Shown here in pieces: positions 24,111 through 35,169 of a stretch of DNA of 64,000 bases (position 1 is its first letter; every line of letters starts with the position of its first letter). The notes beneath the pieces are model-generated. The model ran no database searches. It saw only the letters and a list, made by a program, of their open reading frames with translations, and was not told where the DNA came from. Position numbers and translations under genes: made by a program. The stretch comes from Pterois miles (taxonomy: Eukaryota > Chordata > Actinopteri > Perciformes > Scorpaenidae). The DNA is taken from positions 8,237,501 through 8,301,500 of the forward strand of contig CAMQGK010000001.1 of the NCBI GenBank assembly GCA_947000775.1, written 5' to 3'.

Positions 24111-24734
24111 CTAAAAAAATCTATATTTCAGTTTGTAGTTATTGATAACATTTTTGGACTGTGGAAACATCGGGGACAACAATGGTAAGTCCAGGATTGT
24201 ATGGCGTTATATGTGACAAATTTCAGTATTTTATAAATCAACCAAACCCAAACCCTCCCTGGCTCCCCGGGAACCATGTATGACTTGAGGTCTACCTCTG
24301 ATTCCAGCCTGAAAATGAATCTGTTTTGCTTGGAAAGCACACTTAATGGAGATACAAGGTTTTCCCCAGACAAAGCAATTGAGTCGACATTTCAGGTGCC
24401 ATGAGGGAGTCGGAGCGATGCCAGCTGGGTCGCCGCCGGCCTCAGTGTGTGCTGGCAGCGTTTGAAGTGTGTGTGTTGTGTTGTGTGTAATGGGCTGGAC
24501 AGAGCCAACATGCCTGAACAGCAGCAGCTACAGATACTGAACACACATCAGTACAGCCACAACACAACCCAACACAACACATGGAAATCCTGTCTGGGAA
24601 AATAAAAGGATCAACACCTGAGAGTGACTACACGAGAATCCAAATACACAAACTGGATCCTCAGTAGTCCAGGTGGAGAAAGGCCTAAGGAAGCCTTGTT
24701 TTCAGTTAATGTTTTTTCTGTTTTAAATATGGTG

Positions 24735-25260
24735 AAATATTTCAACACTACTGGATGTATTGCCTTGAAATTTTTTACCAGCATTCATGTATCCGGCCTG
24801 CTGACACCTGCTGGTGTGGAGAGTTATTTCCTCTCCAGGTGCAGAACATATGGTACATGCTAACTGGCCGTTTGCTGTCAACTTTTTTGGCCGAGACAAA
24901 GGCGACATGAGGCAATGCAACTGGTGGCCTTCGTTGCTGCTAGTTCGTAGATGTAGAGTTGGTGTGTCTGGGTGTTTACATTTGCACATATTTTTTCATA
25001 AAGCAAAGTACTTGACAAATCTAAATTTGACCTTGGTTGAAGAAAAGTTAAAGGATTACCAAAGTTATAATTCATCCTGAGGGGAATATTAATGTCTACA
25101 ACAAATTTCATGGTAATTCATCCAGTTTTTGTCAATTTCAACTGCAAGAAAGAGTCAGGGGATCATCAGAAATCATCTTCTGGGGACCATGAATGTCTGA
25201 ACGAAATTTTATGTCAATCCATCAAATTTGTTGAGCTATTTCAATCTGAACCAGGTTACC
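24735..25260. mobile_element. dispersed fish repeat, two pieces
   Basis: gtgaaatatttcaacactac with tggatgtattgccttgaaat at 24731-24790, and the opposite-strand form of the same motif at 25060-25250 (ataattcatcctgagggg, ggggaccatgaatgtctg, tatgtcaatccatcaaattt). I recall these phrases from one very common teleost repeat. The two pieces lie in opposite orientation. The right piece ends just before the acceptor of the last npas3 exon. Confidence 0.55.
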
Positions 25261-25276
25261 TCTTTCTCCTCAACAG

Positions 25277-26922
25277 ACAATGAGAATGCCAAGTCAGAGG
25301 GGAAGCCGGGCCACCAATCAGAACGCGAGGACCCGGAGACAGACAGCAAGCGTCAGCAGCAGTCCGGCCAACCACATTGCTCCTCCGAACAGGAAATGAA
25401 GCGTCAGGAGGAAGGAGACAGCTCAAGTAACCCTGAGAGCCAGGACAGTGATGACAGTCTGGAACCTTCAGATGGAGAGGGGGAGGAACAGGAAGAGGCA
25501 GGAGGAGGAGGAGGAGGAGGAGGAGGAGGAGGAGGAGGAGGAGGAAGTGGAGGAGGAAGGCTTGGGAGGTTAGCAGGATTGGGAGGGTTAGGGGGACTGG
25601 GTGCCATCGGAGGACTGGGTAACCTGGGTGGGCTTCATATTAAAGTAGAGCACTATGGAGAGGGGGAAGAAGTACAGCTGCACAACTCACAAACTTCTTC
25701 ATCAGAGGAGGAGGAAGAAGAGGAGGATGATGATGATGAGGAGGAAGAAGACGGAGGTGTGCAAGATTGCGACAGCGCCGATGCTGGAAGCAAGCTCCAG
25801 AAGAGGCGGAAGAGGAGGAAAGTGCAGAAATGGGATGGATCCCGAAGCAGGAGGCTCCGTCTCTCCTCGACCACGCCCAGCCCCGTTGCCATGGGTGACG
25901 CTACGCCGCTAGTTGACCCCTCCACGGCCACGCCTGCCAACTCCTCCCACCTCCTCACCTCCGCTGCCTCCCCAAACAGTGCAGTTGCAACGTCCTCTGT
26001 CCTGAAAATCAAGACAGAGATGGCAGAACCGATCAACTTCGACAATGACAGTAGCATTTGGAACTTCCCGCCCAACAGAGAGATTTCCAGAAATGAGTCG
26101 CCGTACAGCATGACCTCCAAGCCAGCTGCTCCGGGAACCCATGAGAACTTCCCTTCCCCTCAGGGAGGCTCTCTCCAGGTAACCATTCCCGACTCCGTTC
26201 TCACCCCTCCTGGAACTGAGGGAGGAGCAGGAGTGAGGAAGCCTCCTTACAATGGAAGCTCTGCGCCATCCTCTGCTTCCAGCGCTGCCAGTTTAGCACC
26301 TCCCTCCAGCGCCTCCTCTGCTGACCCCCTGTCACCTCCTCTCTCTGCCTCCCCCCGGGACAAGCAACAAGGCACTCCCACCACCTCCTCTTCTTCTTCC
26401 TCTTCCTCCTCTTCATCCTCATCAACCCCATCCTCCTCACTGCTGTACTCTGGCGACCTTGAGGCGCTACAGCGCCTGCAGGCCGGTAATGTGGTGCTCC
26501 CGTTGGTCCACCGGGTCACGGGAACGCTGGCTTCCACTAGCACGACGGCTCCACGGGTCTACACCACCGGGACCATCAGGTACGCACCGGCGGACGTCAC
26601 CCTGGCCATGGCGCAAGGCAACCTCCTCCCCAATGCTGCCATGAACTTTGTCGACGGCTCAGGGTTCGGCCTGGACCCCAAGACGCCCATGGAGATGCTG
26701 TACCACCACGTCCACAGGCTCAACATGTCGGCGGCGGCAGCAGCCGGCCCGTTTGTCGGATCCCCATCAGCCACGGGCGGGAACGGCGCCCTGGGAGGCC
26801 AGATGCAGACCGCAGCCAACGTTTTCACCACAGCGGAGGGACTTTTCTCTACGCTACCGTTCCCGGTGTACAGCAACGGGATCCACACCACGCAGACAAC
26901 TCTGGAGAGGAAGGAGGATTAA
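25277..26922 (+). CDS. npas3: npas3 terminal coding exon: C-terminal regulatory/transactivation region and stop
   Basis: This large last coding exon gives 548 residues from the split Asp codon to the TAA at 26920-26922. In order it contains a polar Ser/Glu/Gln-rich start; a 15-Gly run (25501-25545) followed by a Leu/Gly repeat region; an IKVE sumoylation-type motif (25639-25650); a run of 16 acidic residues (25705-25752); a basic KRRKRRK stretch (25801-25821), a likely nuclear-localisation signal; a second motif IKTE (26008-26019); the conserved EPINFDNDSSIWNFPPNREI block; a 13-Ser run (26386-26424); LEALQRLQAGNVVLPLVHRV; LDPKTPMEMLYHHVHRLNMS; and the ending FPVYSNGIH...LERKED. The conserved blocks match vertebrate NPAS3, including the last residues. 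The homopolymer runs look lineage-specific. The acceptor is tcctcaacag ending at 25276. Frames on the opposite strand here are shadows of this GC-rich exon. Confidence 0.97.
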
Positions 26923-28479
26923 CGCAAAACGTTCAAGACCGCATTACTGTGTTTCTGGAATCAACAACTGTGTCAAAGTAAAAGACTACTCACTAGTAAA
27001 CAAAATAAAAAGAAAGACTATGTACTTGCTATCTTTTATCAACACAGCACTGTGTTTCGGAGAGGGGAGAAAGGACAGGAAAGGATGACAGATGTACTCT
27101 AGCACTTTGAATCTGAGCAACTGAGCTTGTGTAATAGACATGAATGACCCTCAAACATGTCCCCCTTTTCTATCTTTTTTCTCTCTCCTCCTCATCCTCT
27201 TCTCCTCCTCTCTCAGCCTCTCTTTGCTCCTGTTTCTTGCGATCAGCAACGTTTTTCCTCTTGAACAAACAACAACAACAAAAAAAAAAAAAACCAGACT
27301 ATTCTTTATTGTAAAGAATTCCTTTTTTGCCTACAGAGAATTCATATTGTCTCGGGACTCCGCTGGAGCCAGACGGGAATAATTTTTATTATTTGTTTCT
27401 GTTGCGTCTTTATGAAGATGCTGATTGTGTGTATTTAAAGGAGGACGGTACAGGGATTTGACAGAAAACTCTATGCGGCGCTCCTCCACATGTATCTTGA
27501 TGTGATCAAGGATTTTAAACCGAGAAGAAGGAGCTCTCTTTGCGCCCGACAAAGGTCTCAGAGATAATAATCTTTTGAAAAAAGGTTTTTGAGGACGTTT
27601 CTCGATTGAGGGAATAGTTTAGAGAATTAATGCTTTCATTTCTTTCTTTTTTTATAAAATATTCTAGCTCAGATTTAACTTACGAATCAAGCATTAAGAA
27701 GAAAAACAGAAAAAGCAATTTCAGCCGGGTAATGACCTGTGAATTATCGAATGTTACTACTTCCTCTTTTATCCCAGGAGTTTACCTACAGGTCTCGCAC
27801 CAAGCATAACCTCCTCTTCATCCCCTCCCATCATTCTCTCTCTCACTTCAGTCTACCTGATTTTTGATCTTTCTGTCTACATTTCTTCCTGTCGACCTAC
27901 AGATTCATGGTGCTACCGACCGTCCAGTAACCCGGATTCAGCTGGCTGATGTGGGTGCTGTAAACGAACCCACAGCTCGTTGACAGACTGATTTATTTTG
28001 TTTTGGAGGGGGAACCTTTTTTTTCGTTTTCTCGTCTGACCTTCAGGAAAGTCAGAAACACAGCAAGAACCTTAGAACCTCTGAATCAGCATCATCATCT
28101 CCACATGTCCCTCCTTTGTTTGTTGAGAAAGCGCTTAATCTGATCCCCATGGCAACATGGAGGTTGAATTTTAGGCTTTTTGTTTTTGTGTTTTTTCTAA
28201 CTTAATCACTTCTAACTCTCAGTGAGACTGAGGCTAATACACTAGTGTTGCTAACTTGAAAAATGAATGTTGAAAACCTCGACCAGCTCCTGTTTGATTA
28301 GTTTTATTTTGTACTACTTTTTTCACTCCTCCTCCTCCTCCTCCTCCTCTCCTCTTTTTCTTCTTCCTAAACCAGAATCACCTCCACACGATTTTCCTGA
28401 ACAATCCACTCTCTTCCATCCCATCGCCGGACCCTGTGATTAAAAAAAGAGAAAAAAAACATATCAACAAGGAGATTGT

Positions 28480-28485
28480 AATAAA
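28480..28485 (+). promoter_or_regulatory. candidate poly(A) signal AATAAA (short 3' UTR form)
   Basis: A canonical AATAAA lies in ttgtaataaagacatg about 1.56 kb after the npas3 stop. A run of tcaatcaatc-type repeats follows. Use is not shown by the sequence. Confidence 0.45.
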
Positions 28486-29164
28486 GACATGCATTTTCAA
28501 TCAATCAATCAAACAATCAATCCAATAACTATAAAAAAGAGTCTTTTTTGAGGAAGGGAAAAAAAAATCCTTTAACTAATGTTGTCTTTGTCGTTGTTCT
28601 TCTGTTCTGTGTTTTTTCTTCCCCAGCGTCCGTTGCCAAAAAATAAGAAGAAATCTCAAGTTTAGTGTTTTAAAAGCACTGTGATTCATTTGTAATTTTT
28701 TTTCTTCTACTTTTTAGGTAAAAAGAGAAAAAAAGATGAGAACAAGTAATAATTTAAAAAAAACAAAAACACATCCATCTTTTTAAAGTTGACAGCCCCG
28801 TCTTTACCATCCTGTCATACCTTATTACCCAGTGTGATTACGCCGTAAAACGTGTTACCGATGTGTTTAGTGTCACTGGCTGTCAAAAAGTCTTTCATGG
28901 CGACTTCTCTCTGTGTGTGTTGACTATATGCAGTATATACTGAGCTACTGTAGCTGTTTTTGTCCTTTGTCTTCTCTGTGCTCTATCTCTAGTGTGGGGG
29001 ACGGGAGGGGCGGGGCTTAGATGGAGAGGGGTGGGGCCTATATAGAGACGAAGTCCCGCCCCGTCCGGTGGACCACCATGGGACTTTAATTCAGAATAAA
29101 TATGAAAGGTAGTCAACGGAGAGAGACGGGGATATTTTTTTGATCCTGTTTGAATCACACATCT

Positions 29165-30290
29165 GATGTTCCGTCCATCCATGTTATTCCTCTGATCCGG
29201 GGCCAAGTCCCTCTTCCCAGCAGCGATTTCCAGCTCTTCCCAGAGGCCTTTCCTGGCCAGATGAGAGCTATAGTTTCTCCAGCGTGCTCTGGGTCTTCCC
29301 CTGGGCCTCTTACCAGTTGGACTCCAGGAGGATCCTGATCAGATGTTGAACCACCTCAGCTTGTCCCTTTAGAGGTGAAGGAGCAGCGTCTCTACTCCGA
29401 GCTTCCTCCGGATGTCTGAGCTCCTCACCCTACTGAGGAAGCTCATTTCAGCCGCTTGCATCAACAATCTCATCCTTTCGGTTACTACCCAAAACTCATG
29501 ACCATGGGTGAGGGTTGGAACGTAGATGGACCGGTAAATCAAGCACTTCACCTTCCAGCTCAGTTCCCTCTTTACCACAATGGTTTGGTTTAGCACCCGC
29601 ATAACTGCAGATGCTGCCGAACCACCGGTTCCTCTCCCGCTCCATTGTACCCTCACTGGTGAATAAAACCCTGAGATACTTAAACTCCCTCCCCACCTGA
29701 AGGGTGCAATCCACCGGTATCCAGCAGAGCGCCACCACGGCCTCAGACTGGGAGGTAACTGGTAAATGGACTTGCATTTATACAGTTCTTGTCTAGTCTG
29801 CCGACCACTCAAAGCACTTTACACTACATGTCAGCATTTATCCATTCACACACACTCATTCATAAACTGATGGCAGAGGCTGCTAAGGTGCCAGCTTTGC
29901 CATCAGGATCTGATCTAAATGTCCACACACCGATAGCTATGTCTTCGGAAGCAATTCGGGGTTAAGTGTCTTGCTCAAGGACGCATCGACATGTGACTGG
30001 AGCAGCCAGGGATCAAACCGTTGACTTTCCCATTGGTGGACCACCGGCTCTAACCTGCTCTAGTGACTCTCATCCTGACCGCCTCACACTCGGCTGTAAA
30101 CCACTCCAGGGCATGGTCAGTTTGATGAAACAACAGAACCACATCATCTGCAAAGAGCAGAGATGTAATTCTGCGGTCCCCGAACCGGACTCTCTCGTCC
30201 GCCCGGCTGCACCTTGAGATCCTGTCCATGAAAATGACAAACAGGATCAGTGACAAGGGGACAAGACCCACCAGAAACATGTTTGACTTT
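29165..30290 (-). pseudogene. Rex3/RTE-type non-LTR retrotransposon remnant (reverse transcriptase 3' part)
   Basis: On the minus strand, 30280 to 30060 encodes RITSLLFADDVVLLFHQT and ALEWFTAECEAVRMRV. FADD is the catalytic motif of a reverse transcriptase. After an inserted repeat (29755-30058), the match resumes at 29752 with PVDCTLQVG, EFKYLRVLFTSEGTMERERN, then in another frame VVKRELSWKVKCLIYRSIYV, PTLTHGHEFWV and RSSDIRRKLGVE. This order matches the Rex3 family of fish as I recall it. Frameshifts, lack of the endonuclease and the insertion make it non-functional. It lies antisense in the probable npas3 3' UTR. Confidence 0.88.
29755..30058. mobile_element. short dispersed fish repeat nested in the Rex3-like copy
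   Basis: It starts ggtaactggtaaatggactt, continues ccgaccactcaaagcacttt, acactcattcataaactga and gtgtcttgctcaaggacgca, and ends near gggatcaaaccgttgac. I recognise this as a very common interspersed repeat of teleosts; I do not assign a class. It interrupts the reverse-transcriptase frame between SEA and TRAG-coding parts, so it is younger than the LINE copy. Confidence 0.7.
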
Positions 30291-31330
30291 GTGCCGATAT
30301 TTTAATTTTTTTCTGACAAAACTATCCAGGGACGAGGACTACAAATTATCTACGGCTAGAGGTCCTGTATACATCGTAACAAGGCCTACATGCTCAATTT
30401 AAACTGGATCAGATATTTGGAACATATTTGTCTTTCTCCGTTGACTACCATATTTATCTGAAATAAGGTCCCACAATGGTCTACCAGAAGGGGCGGGACT
30501 TCGGCTCTCTACGGGATGACGGACATCCCCTAAAACGACCACCCTCGTTGTCTCTCCCCGTCTCTTTCTCCGTCTCCCTCTATCTGCAGTCTTAGTGAAA
30601 CCAGTGGAGGTTTGTGGAATTTCGTGTTCGGTGGCCTTTGCAAAAAACAAAAAAAAATTTGTAGAGTCCACCTTTTTTTCCGCTGCTTCCTTTTTGTCTT
30701 TGTAAAACCTCTTTTTTTGTTTTTCTGTTTTCTTTTTTGGGTTTTCGAATCCTTCTCTCTCTTTCTCTCTCTGCTATTGCTTTTTGCTGTTGTGTAGTCT
30801 TATACAAACCTCTTTATCTTGCTGTCCTTTCTCTCAGAGACGAAAAGATTCTTTAACTAGCTCAAAGGTTTATGGAGCCATGTTTTTCGCCGCTAAGGAA
30901 TTCTGGGAATTGCAGTTTCCAGCTCTTGCATACAAAGTATTAAAGTAACTATTAAATTACAATGAGAAAAAGCCTAAAAGTAGCATTTTAGATCGTAGTC
31001 CTGGGGAAAAAAAAAGCTTCAGTTGTGAAACATTTCCCAGAGTCCCTTGGGGCTTCCTGTGTGCATTGGGTGTATTTCATTGGTTCCCACCGAACTTGTT
31101 GACTTCCTGCGCAAACTTTCTCTCACGGGACAAACAAAGTTACACAAGTGGTTCAAGGGGGGAGAAAAAAAACTATTTCAGGACACGTAATAAAAAACGA
31201 TTTTAAAGATTTCTAAAGAAACTAAAAGAAGAAAAAAATATTTCGCACTATAAATCTATTTTTATAGGTGTTTTGGAAAACTGAACTGCATGTTTAGTAA
31301 GTTTGTCCGATGCGTTTCACGTGATCGATC

Positions 31331-31430
31331 CCTCGTTTTTATTTTTGTTTTGTTTTGTTTGTTTTGGGTCCAGTGTTTTTTTGTTTGTTTGTTTGTTTGG
31401 TTGGTTTTTTTTGGTGTTTTTTAAAGTCTG
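31331..31430 (+). repeat. GTTT-rich low-complexity run
   Basis: Repeats of tttg/gttt including ttgtttgtttgtttgtttgg. Part of the probable 3' UTR. Confidence 0.8.
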
Positions 31431-31469
31431 TCGAGCCCAAACGGGGACGCGATGGAGGCCCGTTGGGAG

Positions 31470-31475
31470 AATAAA
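31470..31475 (+). promoter_or_regulatory. candidate poly(A) signal AATAAA (intermediate 3' UTR form)
   Basis: AATAAA in gggagaataaagtctgtg is followed at once by a TGTGTTG stretch, a plausible downstream GU-rich element. A 13-C run follows at 31511-31523. Confidence 0.4.
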
Positions 31476-32373
31476 GTCTGTGTTGTCAAACCGACCTGGA
31501 CCTCTAATCGCCCCCCCCCCCCCATCAGGAAAATCAATCTGTAGCGTCTGTGCTTTCTGTGAAGAATCAATGTCTTGTTACTGCGACTAACAATGAAAAA
31601 AAGCAAACACAGTTTTATGAAATTTACCGATTTATTTATTTTTGTGTTCGATAAGAGGAATGTGATTGGTCCACTCGATCTGTCGGTTGATTGGTGGGTC
31701 GCATTGTGGTTGAATGTTAAATTCAGTCATTTCAGGAGCATTTTGTTTCTGCGCTCCTCTGGATTTTTCTACTTTTTGGCAGTTTTGCGTGACAACGGGG
31801 GGGCGGGGCACAAACGGACGGCGGGACCCCCATTTGGTAAAGAACACGGGATTGGGTGGCGGCGGCGGGGGACGGGGTGGTGGGGGGTGCACATAACTCA
31901 GATGAAACCAGGAAATACACCCACATGTAACAAAAACCAAACAGCCGGTCCAAGCTGTTTCAATGTTTTTTCTGTGTTTTATGTCGAAAAATGAAAACTT
32001 TGCTGGTGATTTTAAAAACGTAAAAACCTTAATCACAGCTGCTGTCAAAAATACATAGTGTTTAAGAATTACAAATATTGAAAAATCACTTCATTTACCT
32101 GTGAAGAAACTGTGTCTGTGTTTTTAACTATTTCTTGTACAATTATACAGATTCTTTTATGAGGAACTTGGTGCCAAGTAGCTGAAATACGGGAGAGAGG
32201 GAATCTCTTATTATCAATGTTAACAGTGTTATAAAATTCTAAATACAAACAAATTAAAATATTAAAAAAGAGAAAACTATGGTACATTTCTATTTTTTGT
32301 TTTGACTTTTTTTCCTCACAGAAGAGGGAAAAAACACATGACTAACTGATGCTAACTTTGAGTGCCTGGCTTA

Positions 32374-32407
<34 letters not shown>

Positions 32408-32408
32408 T
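32374..32408. repeat. (TTA)n microsatellite
   Basis: About 11 copies of the trinucleotide TTA within the probable 3' UTR. Confidence 0.95.
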
Positions 32409-32597
32409 TCAAAAGACATCTTTTTGAGTTCATTTACCACAAATAATGCTGCAAATCCGAAAATGTACATACTTCATTTTTATAGCAGTTGTTCTTTTCT
32501 AAGTTTACTAGGTTCTCATCCGTTCAGAGGAACATGTCACATACATGCTTGTCTTTCTGTAACCCGGTTTTGACCATCTTACAGGTGCCATATTCAT

Positions 32598-32603
32598 AAT
32601 AAA
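32598..32603 (+). promoter_or_regulatory. candidate distal poly(A) signal AATAAA
   Basis: AATAAA in ttcataataaaaatttctc is followed by a TTTCTTCTGTTTG stretch at about 32636, suitable as a downstream element. It lies at the end of the T-rich interval that looks like 3' UTR. Confidence 0.45.
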
Positions 32604-34139
32604 AATTTCTCTCGAATTTGGTACCAGATTGCATCATTTCTTCTGTTTGACGCCTTCAGCCATCCCCCCCCAACCCCGCCAGAATAAGATAACAGATGCT
32701 GCCACATCTCAGCACACCGCTTTCTTCTGTCCTTTTCTTTCTTCCCCCTTTTTATTTTGAAAGGCAGGTTTTCTCTGGTTCCCGTCTTATAAAGATTAAT
32801 GATTACGGCGTCGCTTCTTTTACGAAGATATTGGAAAATGATCTAATATTTCCTCTAAAACACGCATTTCTTTCCCTCCTGTCTCCTTGACCTCCCTCTC
32901 AGCGTTGAGTTGGACAGATCAGAGGAGACGCTGCGGAGTGAAGGAGGTTCTTCCTGTCCTGCCTGGAAGCCTTCACACCTCCAGGCGGCCTATCAGGTCT
33001 GTGTATCTGCAGCACGGCGGTGGCGGTGGATACATCACCTGACACACTGGTCTTTGGTCTTGTGGGGTTTGCTTCATTATATGAGTCACTCATGCTGTTA
33101 TGGTGTCGTGGTTCAATCACTTTACCTGCTGCCCACCACACAGTCCAGAGGGTGCATTCAGGGTCGGGTCTAGAAGGCATGGACGCCAAAAGTAGGGGGT
33201 CCAAGGGGCCAACTTTACGGCCCTACCCCACTTTAATTTTAAAGGTCATGAATTAAATCAAGTGTCCTGATATTGCAAATACGATAAAAAGACGTTATTC
33301 CCGTCCATCCCGTGGACATCCAGACTGGAGGGCGTCACAAATGTTTTTACTCTACAGCAGCTGTCTGCACAATACGTATGTAAACGTGAGGCTGATACCC
33401 AATCAAAAACACTGAGTCATATATTTATTTATATATTTATCCACATTTAGCAGCAGAGCAGAGTGTGCTGTAGATTTTTATCCAATCATAATCAACAGTT
33501 GTGTGTCCTAATTCAAATGAAATCACAGTGATCTGACATCCAGCCCCCCACAGTTTCATAATGAACTACGATATTTAACACTTGTCGACTGGTGGGCTGG
33601 TCGGTCTCCAGTTGGGACAGGATGTCAACTGGGACGTACTGTCCTCTCCAGACTGGGAGGTCTGCGGCGACGGCAACAACCCATCTGGTTTACCATGTTT
33701 TCAGCATTCATAACGAGACATCCTTCATGATTAAACCGTTTACTAGAGCACCATCCAGAGATCTAGCCTCATTATGTTGCTCTCGGACGTCAGGTCTGAT
33801 CTGAGATCTACTAAAACTCAAACTAGACTCGCTGCCCTACGACCTTAAACATTCAAGGTCACCACTTTCAACAACATTTTTTGGGCTTTTTATTATGAAT
33901 GTCCAACAGCACATGAAACATGTCAACTTCTAACAAACTACTTTGTTAGGTTTAGGAATACATAAACGCGGTTAGGTTTAGGCGACAAACTACTTTGTTA
34001 GGTTTAGGAATAGATCAACTTGATTAGGTTTAGGCAACAAATTACTTGAGTTTGGTACTTGAAAGTGTATCTGATGGCTAGTAGTTGACGATACAGAGAA
34101 GCTCTCATATAAGTAGCAGGAGTAATTATCAGCAAGCAT

Positions 34140-34370
34140 GTTAAGCATTAAAGTGCCAGATTTTTGAATGGAGTTTGGTGTATAGATGCTCGTCTTGACC
34201 TTTAAAAGAATAGCACTGGTGTAGTTGATGACTTGGAGAAGGGCTCACGTTTAGATAAAAGATGTGATCGTCAACTAGCGAGTTAGTATTGAAGTGACAG
34301 ATTTTAATGGACTTTGGTGCAAAGACGAGAGTGATGGAGAGTAACTGAGGAAACAGAGAAGCTGTCAGTA
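34140..34370. repeat. diverged tandem unit of about 120-140 bp (two copies)
   Basis: The phrases gcattaaagtgccagatttt and tgaatggagtttggtg at 34145 recur at 34287 in altered form (gtattgaagtgacagatttt). They are also found at 36340-37030. Confidence 0.65.
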
Positions 34371-35169
34371 AGCCTGTATCCATCCACCTTTCAGTCCTCC
34401 TCATCTGTCTCACTTTTATTACCTTCCTCTCCCTCTTTCTTGCCTGTATCATCTCTCCTCCACCCTTCCCCCTCCTCCTCCATGCAGTAATAAGAGTGGA
34501 GAGGTCAGTCCGTCGACCCTCTGAGGCCGACCAGCCAACTTTAAATATTTCACATTATTTTAAATGAGCGCACATGAATGATAGATCACAGGCAGCGCTG
34601 CAGTGTGCGTGAGGAGGTGCTCCAACCTGGAGCTCCTTCTAATAACCTCTGGCTGTCCGTCTCCGTGAGGAGGTCTGATGTGGAATTTAGATCCGACAGC
34701 GTCAGTCGTTCACCGGAGGCGCAACGAGCGCCCTTTCATCATCGGCCCGAGATGGACGGATGATGAAACAAAACGTTAGAGATGAAAACTCCCTAATTCC
34801 CAACATGCACCAGGAGTCAAAGCATCACTAAAATCTGTACAAGTATTTTTGGAGACACGCCGTCGCTGCCGGAGACATGATGTGACGTTTAAGTTCCTGG
34901 AGAAAAATCAGTCCCGTAAATGTTCCTGCGGGGAGTCTGAGTGTCTGCGCTGCTTGAAAGAGAGTTTTTATTGAATGTCTTATATTGATCTACGGCTGCG
35001 CTGCGTGTTGCATTGTGGGATAACGGAAGCCTTTTTCTGTCTAGAGACAAATAACTCTCAGAAACAAAAACATGTATATTTATTATTTATTTTACCTCTT
35101 AAATAATCTTACTTATGTAGGCCAGTGTTTCATTATTCAATAATTATTATTATATTTAAGTGCCAGGCA

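Larger units (their letters stand above)
21005..25276 (+). other. npas3 intron before the last coding exon
   Basis: This 4.27-kb intron has donor gtaggt and acceptor tcctcaacag. It holds the foldback/minisatellite element (21732-22603), a 14-bp hairpin at 23401-23436, a CCAAGATGG-type repeat (23630-24110), and a dispersed repeat at its 3' end (24735-25260). The frame at 21134-21523 has no recognisable domain. Confidence 0.7.
29030..30520. repeat. imperfect inverted repeat flanking the Rex3-like insertion
   Basis: About 115 bp at 29040-29155 (gacgaagtcccgccccgtcc, attcagaataaatatgaaag, gtagtcaacggagagaga) is found inverted at 30400-30515 (tttctccgttgactaccata, ggggcgggacttcggctct). I estimate about three quarters identity by eye. 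The spacer of about 1.25 kb is mostly the LINE remnant. Confidence 0.8.
26923..32610 (+). other. npas3: npas3 3' untranslated region (probable extent)
   Basis: After the stop codon the + strand is rich in T runs, A runs and pyrimidine blocks and has no further coding frame of its own. Candidate AATAAA signals occur at 27004, 28480, 29095, 31470 and 32598. The one at 28480 is in an A-rich setting and could end a short form of about 1.6 kb. The one at 32598, where T-rich DNA follows, could end a long form of about 5.7 kb. The long form would include a Rex3-like insertion at 29165-30290. I cannot tell from sequence alone which ends are used, so the right boundary is an inference. Confidence 0.5.

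Noticed and set aside
25404..26891. Several minus-strand and alternate frames over the npas3 last exon
   Set aside because: GC- and repeat-driven shadows (poly-Pro, poly-Ser, poly-Glu) of the true + strand exon.
32899..33256. Overlapping frames on both strands near 33 kb
   Set aside because: Frames on both strands overlap without domain content or splice context; likely chance in a GC-richer patch.
33930..34060. Interstitial telomere repeat
   Set aside because: TTAGGTTTAGG motifs are few, irregular and not a TTAGGG array.
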